Part shown: in pieces, positions 7,124-9,617 of the stretch
Numbering within the stretch: position 1 is the first letter of the stretch
How the letters are laid out: each line of letters begins with the position of its first letter
Source: an uncultured Clostridia bacterium
GTDB taxonomy: Bacteria > Bacillota > Clostridia > Christensenellales > Borkfalkiaceae
Direction: 5' to 3'
DNA length: 9,617 bases
Assembly: GCA_900557285.1 (NCBI GenBank)
Contig: USSJ01000024.1
Span: 1 to 9,617 of the forward strand
Notes under the pieces: generated by a model
The model's database searches: none
What the model was told of the DNA's origin: nothing
What the model saw: only the letters and a program-made list of their open reading frames with translations
Translations under genes and position numbers: made by a program

Positions 7124-7717
7124 TCATTTTTTGTTTGTTTCGTCCGTTTTTTCACAACTTTCCTGCAGAAGATCTCTTATCTGTGCCAAAAGCGATTCCA
7201 CCGTTTCCGCAGGCGCCTGCGGCTGTGCAGCCTGCGCTTGTTCTGCCTGCGCCGCCGCTTCTGCGGCAGATTCAGCCGCTTCCTGCGCTTTTTCTGCCGT
7301 CTCCGATTCCTTTTTCATCAGACGATTGCGAAATTCTTCCGCCGTCTCCCGCATCCTTTTCTGCGCTTTGCGCACAATGCGCAGAACCGTGAAAATCACA
7401 AACGCGTCAATCAGAAAAGTCAGGATTGCCATGATCAGATTCCCGTAATTGAGCGTGATCGCCTGCGTGATCACCTCTCCCGCTTCATTCACTTCCTCCG
7501 GGCGCAATACAACCATCAGTTCGCTGAAATTTCCTCCAACCAGCAAAGCGATCAGCGGTTTGATCACATCGTTTACAAGGCTGTTCACGATTGCCGTAAA
7601 TGCAGCGCCGACAACGACCGCAACCGCCAAATCTACTATATTGCCGCGTGAAATAAACGCTTTAAAATCCTTCCAAAATGTGCTCTTTTGTTTCTCTTTC
7701 TTTTGCTTTTTTCTCAT
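7124..7717 (-). CDS. mscL: Large-conductance mechanosensitive channel MscL
   Basis: Forms the homopentameric emergency-release channel that opens under membrane tension after osmotic downshock. From the ATG at 7717 (AGGAG eight nt upstream) the protein has 197 residues. After a Lys-rich amphipathic start comes the signature [20 protein letters not shown] (18-37), running into TM1 (about 28-56). TM2 covers about 92-116. A charged, then Ala/Gln/Glu-rich linker (about 118-170) leads to the C-terminal bundle helix [13 protein letters not shown] (174-186), as in other MscL proteins. Typical MscL has 130-150 residues, so the linker and the periplasmic loop are longer than usual. As sequenced, its frame is continuous with the upstream phosphatase gene. 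I treat it as separate because its ribosome binding site and start are intact and a fusion would put a cytosolic enzyme on the N-terminal helix. Confidence 0.93.
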   Translation of the reverse strand: MRKKQKKEKQKSTFWKDFKAFISRGNIVDLAVAVVVGAAFTAIVNSLVNDVIKPLIALLVGGNFSELMVVLRPEEVNEAGEVITQAITLNYGNLIMAILTFLIDAFVIFTVLRIVRKAQKRMRETAEEFRNRLMKKESETAEKAQEAAESAAEAAAQAEQAQAAQPQAPAETVESLLAQIRDLLQESCEKTDETNKK

Positions 7718-7728
7718 GACTCTTTCTC

Positions 7729-8551
7729 CTATGTATATTCTGAAATGTGCTCCGCCAAATATTTGCAGACCGAATCTTCCTCCGATCACACCGCTCGCCA
7801 TTTCTTTCAATTCCTGCGTTGCGTTTCGCACAGCATAGCTTTCGTCTGCCATTGAAAACAAAGACCTGTCGTTGTTTCCGTCCCCGAAACATACGACGCG
7901 TTCCGCCCCGAGTATCTCCTTGAGCTTTTCTGCCGCCGCTCCCTTCGACGTACCCGCCGGCATGATCTCGCACCAGTAATCCGTCTGGTACGTCTCCTGC
8001 TCATAAATACATCGGATATCCAGGCTCTTCTCCACCAGTTCGTGAAGCCCGTCCAGATCTTCTTTCTTCCCGATGCAGGTAAAATAAAATATATCATCAT
8101 CTCGCAATTCTTCGCGCCTTTGAATCGGATGAAGCCGCCTGTCGCCCCTTCTGCGTTCCAGGTACCGCTTCACCCCGTCCGTTTCCTTCCCTTCGATCCA
8201 CGATACATGCTCTTCGTCTCCGCAAAACGAATACGCCAACGGCCATACGTCAAACCGCGCAAACAATTCCTTCAGATATGCCAGCTGCCCTTTATTGAAA
8301 TGATTGTTGTATAATTTCTTCTGCGTCGATGGCTCCATGATCAGCGCGCCGTTGTAAAGAATCACGGGAAGATTCTGCCGCAACCCCCAACATGCCTTCG
8401 CCGCCGAATTGAGCGAACGCGCCGTCGCATATGTAAAGCACAGTCCGCGTTCATCGATCATGGCATTCAGATGCTCCAGACTATAATCGGATATTTTTTC
8501 TTTTGCCGTCAGAAGAGTTCCGTCCAGGTCGGAAATGATCAGTGTCTTCAA
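7729..8551 (-). CDS. HAD-IIB (Cof-type) phosphatase, frameshifted near its end
   Basis: Predicted cytosolic Mg-dependent phosphatase, probably of sugar phosphates or a similar small metabolite; the substrate is unknown. From the TTG at 8551 (AAGGG about 9 nt upstream) the protein begins [14 protein letters not shown], motif I with D8 and D10. Motif II is TYATARS (T43), the motif III lysine is in [11 protein letters not shown] (K203), and motif IV is GDGNND (223-228). A large cap lies between motifs II and III, as in the Cof group. Upstream GTG at 8593 is rejected because it precedes the predicted transcription start. Near 7780 the frame leaves the family pattern after SGVIGG. In the +1 frame the expected tail [16 protein letters not shown] and a TAG (7729-7731) follow. 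A one-base insertion or a small deletion (for example 8 nt) explains this. All catalytic motifs are upstream of the shift. Confidence 0.88.
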
Positions 8552-8583
8552 TTTTACGCACCCTTCCCTTTTCGTTCCATCAC

Positions 8584-8612
8584 AGTATAGCACAACCCTT
8601 CCCTTTTTTCAA
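8584..8612 (-). promoter_or_regulatory. Sigma-A promoter of the HAD-mscL unit
   Basis: TTGAAA (8607-8612), a 17-nt spacer and TATACT (8584-8589), with TG at the extended -10 position. This is a near-consensus promoter. Transcription should start near 8577, leaving a leader of about 26 nt and supporting the TTG start at 8551. A 9-bp direct repeat, AACAATTTT on the plus strand, lies at 8611-8619 and 8629-8637 and abuts the -35. Confidence 0.8.
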
Positions 8613-8721
8613 CAATTTTTATAAGGTAAACAATTTTGCCTGTCTTGCGCCGCTCTTTCCTTCTGACATCTGTCCCGCATTCCTGCGCCCGTACTTTTTT
8701 GCGCCGATCCCCGGAAAGTAT

Positions 8722-8769
8722 AAAAAAACAGCCGCACCCTATTATAGTATGGTGCGGCCACGCTTTTTT
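8722..8769 (-). terminator. Strong bidirectional-looking terminator after the ABC operon
   Basis: An 8-bp perfect stem GCCGCACC/GGTGCGGC (8731-8738 with 8751-8758) encloses a 12-nt A/T-rich loop. On the minus strand it is followed by TGTTTTTTT (8722-8730), ending transcription of the ATPase gene. On the plus strand six T residues follow five bases after the stem (8764-8769), so it could work both ways. Confidence 0.88.
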
Positions 8770-8783
8770 ATGATATTTTTTTC

Positions 8784-9470
8784 CTATCCGAGCAGCGCTT
8801 GGATAATCTTTTCCCTGTATTCCGATACGGCGCCGTATGCGCGCGGCACATCGCCTTCCGCTGTAATATCCGCCGCGATCTTACCCTTTTTCAGCACGAT
8901 CGCACGGTGCGAAAGCATATAGGCTTCCTCTGCGTCGTGCGTCACAAACACCGCCGTCCGATGTTCTTCTTCCCAGAGTTTGCAAAACACGTCGATCAGG
9001 CGGATCTTCAATCCCGTGTCCAACGACGAAAACGGTTCATCCATCAGGATCAGCTCGGACGGGTATGCAAAAGCACGCGCGATCGATACCCGCTGCGCCT
9101 GCCCGCCTGAAAGCTCCCCGGGGTATGCGTCCGCTTTTTCAGCAAGTTCCACTTTTTCCAAAATATCCATGATCTTGGTTCGGTCGGCTCTCTTTCCCAA
9201 AACATACCGTATGTTTTCGTATACCGTCAGATTCGGAAGCAATCTCTCTTCCTGAAATATATAAGATATCCGCTCGGGAACATTGCGGATGTTCCCTTCG
9301 TACGGAATCAGCGACGCAAGCATGTTCAGCAATGTCGTTTTGCCGCATCCGCTTTCTCCCAAAAGACAGGTGATCTTCCCGCTTTCCACTTCCAGCGAAA
9401 AATTTTCATAAACTTGCGTCTGCGCATATTTCTTGCAAATATTTTCAAAGCATATATTCTTTACTTCCAT
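8784..9470 (-). CDS. ABC importer ATPase, nitrate/sulfonate/taurine or thiamine-precursor type
   Basis: Cytoplasmic ATPase that powers a binding-protein-dependent importer. From the ATG at 9470 it has 228 residues; a longer frame to 9512 adds 14 residues that overlap the permease gene and precede the family start. All motifs are intact: Walker A GESGCGKT (38-45), Q-loop FQEERLLPNLTV (Q73), signature LSGGQAQR (120-127), Walker B ILMDEPF (141-147), D-loop SSLD (148-151) and switch H178. The Q-loop context resembles SsuB/TauB/ThiZ-like ATPases. It overlaps the permease by 10 bp and closes the operon, with a terminator just downstream. The substrate-binding protein is outside the window, so the substrate is unknown. 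Confidence 0.9.
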   Translation of the reverse strand: MEVKNICFENICKKYAQTQVYENFSLEVESGKITCLLGESGCGKTTLLNMLASLIPYEGNIRNVPERISYIFQEERLLPNLTVYENIRYVLGKRADRTKIMDILEKVELAEKADAYPGELSGGQAQRVSIARAFAYPSELILMDEPFSSLDTGLKIRLIDVFCKLWEEEHRTAVFVTHDAEEAYMLSHRAIVLKKGKIAADITAEGDVPRAYGAVSEYREKIIQALLG

Positions 9471-9617
9471 CGGATCACCGCCTTCGCAACCAATCGGATC
9501 GCCCATTCGCACAAAACCGATAGAAGCACCGCCGCAATTGTGAGCGCAAACAGTTCCTGCGTTTCCAAAAGCGCCTGCGAAAAATTCATCATGCTCCCAA
9601 TACTCGCCGTCGTGTGT
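9461..9617 (-). CDS. ABC importer permease, C-terminal fragment (cut by window edge)
   Basis: The last 51 codons and the TAA stop (9461-9463) are present; the rest lies beyond the right edge. The visible part reads from TASIGSMMNFSQALLETQELF through a hydrophobic helix (about ALTIAAVLLSVLCEWAI) to a basic end, AVIRWK. This is the usual C-terminus of SsuC/TauC-like inner-membrane permeases, with a last helix and a short cytosolic basic tail. The stop codon lies inside the start of the ATPase gene, which suggests translational coupling of the two subunits. Confidence 0.85.
   Translation of the reverse strand, partial: HTTASIGSMMNFSQALLETQELFALTIAAVLLSVLCEWAIRLVAKAVIRWK

Noticed and set aside
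7124..8593. A single 489-residue HAD-MscL fusion protein
   Set aside because: The start at 8593 lies upstream of the predicted transcription start, the phosphatase tail and stop persist in the +1 frame, and mscL keeps its own ribosome binding site and ATG.
8638..8721. Search for a small gene or RNA between the HAD promoter and the ABC terminator
   Set aside because: No ribosome binding site, open frame or convincing hairpin was found; I see nothing in this stretch.

Overview
The window looks like a chromosomal segment of an anaerobic Bacillota/Clostridia-type bacterium, probably one known mainly from metagenomes. The reasons are strong AGGAGG-type ribosome binding sites, a B. subtilis-type PurF with propeptide and iron-sulfur cysteines, sigma-A style promoters and moderate base composition. 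No rRNA, tRNA, CRISPR array, insertion sequence or prophage gene is visible. Almost all genes lie on the minus strand, so transcription mostly runs from right to left.

Positions 1-6360 hold a compact purine biosynthesis operon in the transcribed order purE, purC, purF, purM, purN, an archaeal-type IMP cyclohydrolase (purO-like), and a stand-alone AICAR formyltransferase that runs off the left edge a few codons before its expected end. Together they cover amidotransfer to PRPP (PurF), GAR formylation (PurN), AIR synthesis (PurM), AIR carboxylation (PurE), SAICAR synthesis (PurC) and the last two steps to IMP. The usual bifunctional PurH is replaced by two separate proteins. purD, purL/Q/S, purB and purK are not in the window.

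Positions 6361-7085 form a mixed region. It contains a short purE leader with a hairpin next to the ribosome binding site, a divergent plus-strand gene for a small three-helix membrane protein resembling DUF1294, and a minus-strand stretch with its own extended -10 promoter and a hairpin followed by a short T run. That stretch has no convincing coding content and is best read as a candidate non-coding RNA of about 230 nt, unidentified.

Positions 7086-8637 hold a two-gene unit: a HAD-IIB (Cof-type) phosphatase followed by the mechanosensitive channel MscL. As sequenced, they form one continuous reading frame. However, the phosphatase's natural C-terminus and stop codon are preserved in the +1 frame, and mscL keeps its own ribosome binding site and start. 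A small indel has therefore probably created an apparent fusion. The unit has a near-consensus promoter at 8584-8612 and a terminator at 7086-7113.

Positions 8722-9617 hold the end of an ABC importer operon of the nitrate/sulfonate/taurine or thiamine-precursor type. It shows the last 51 codons of a permease, an overlapping ATPase gene and a strong terminator. The substrate cannot be told from this window.
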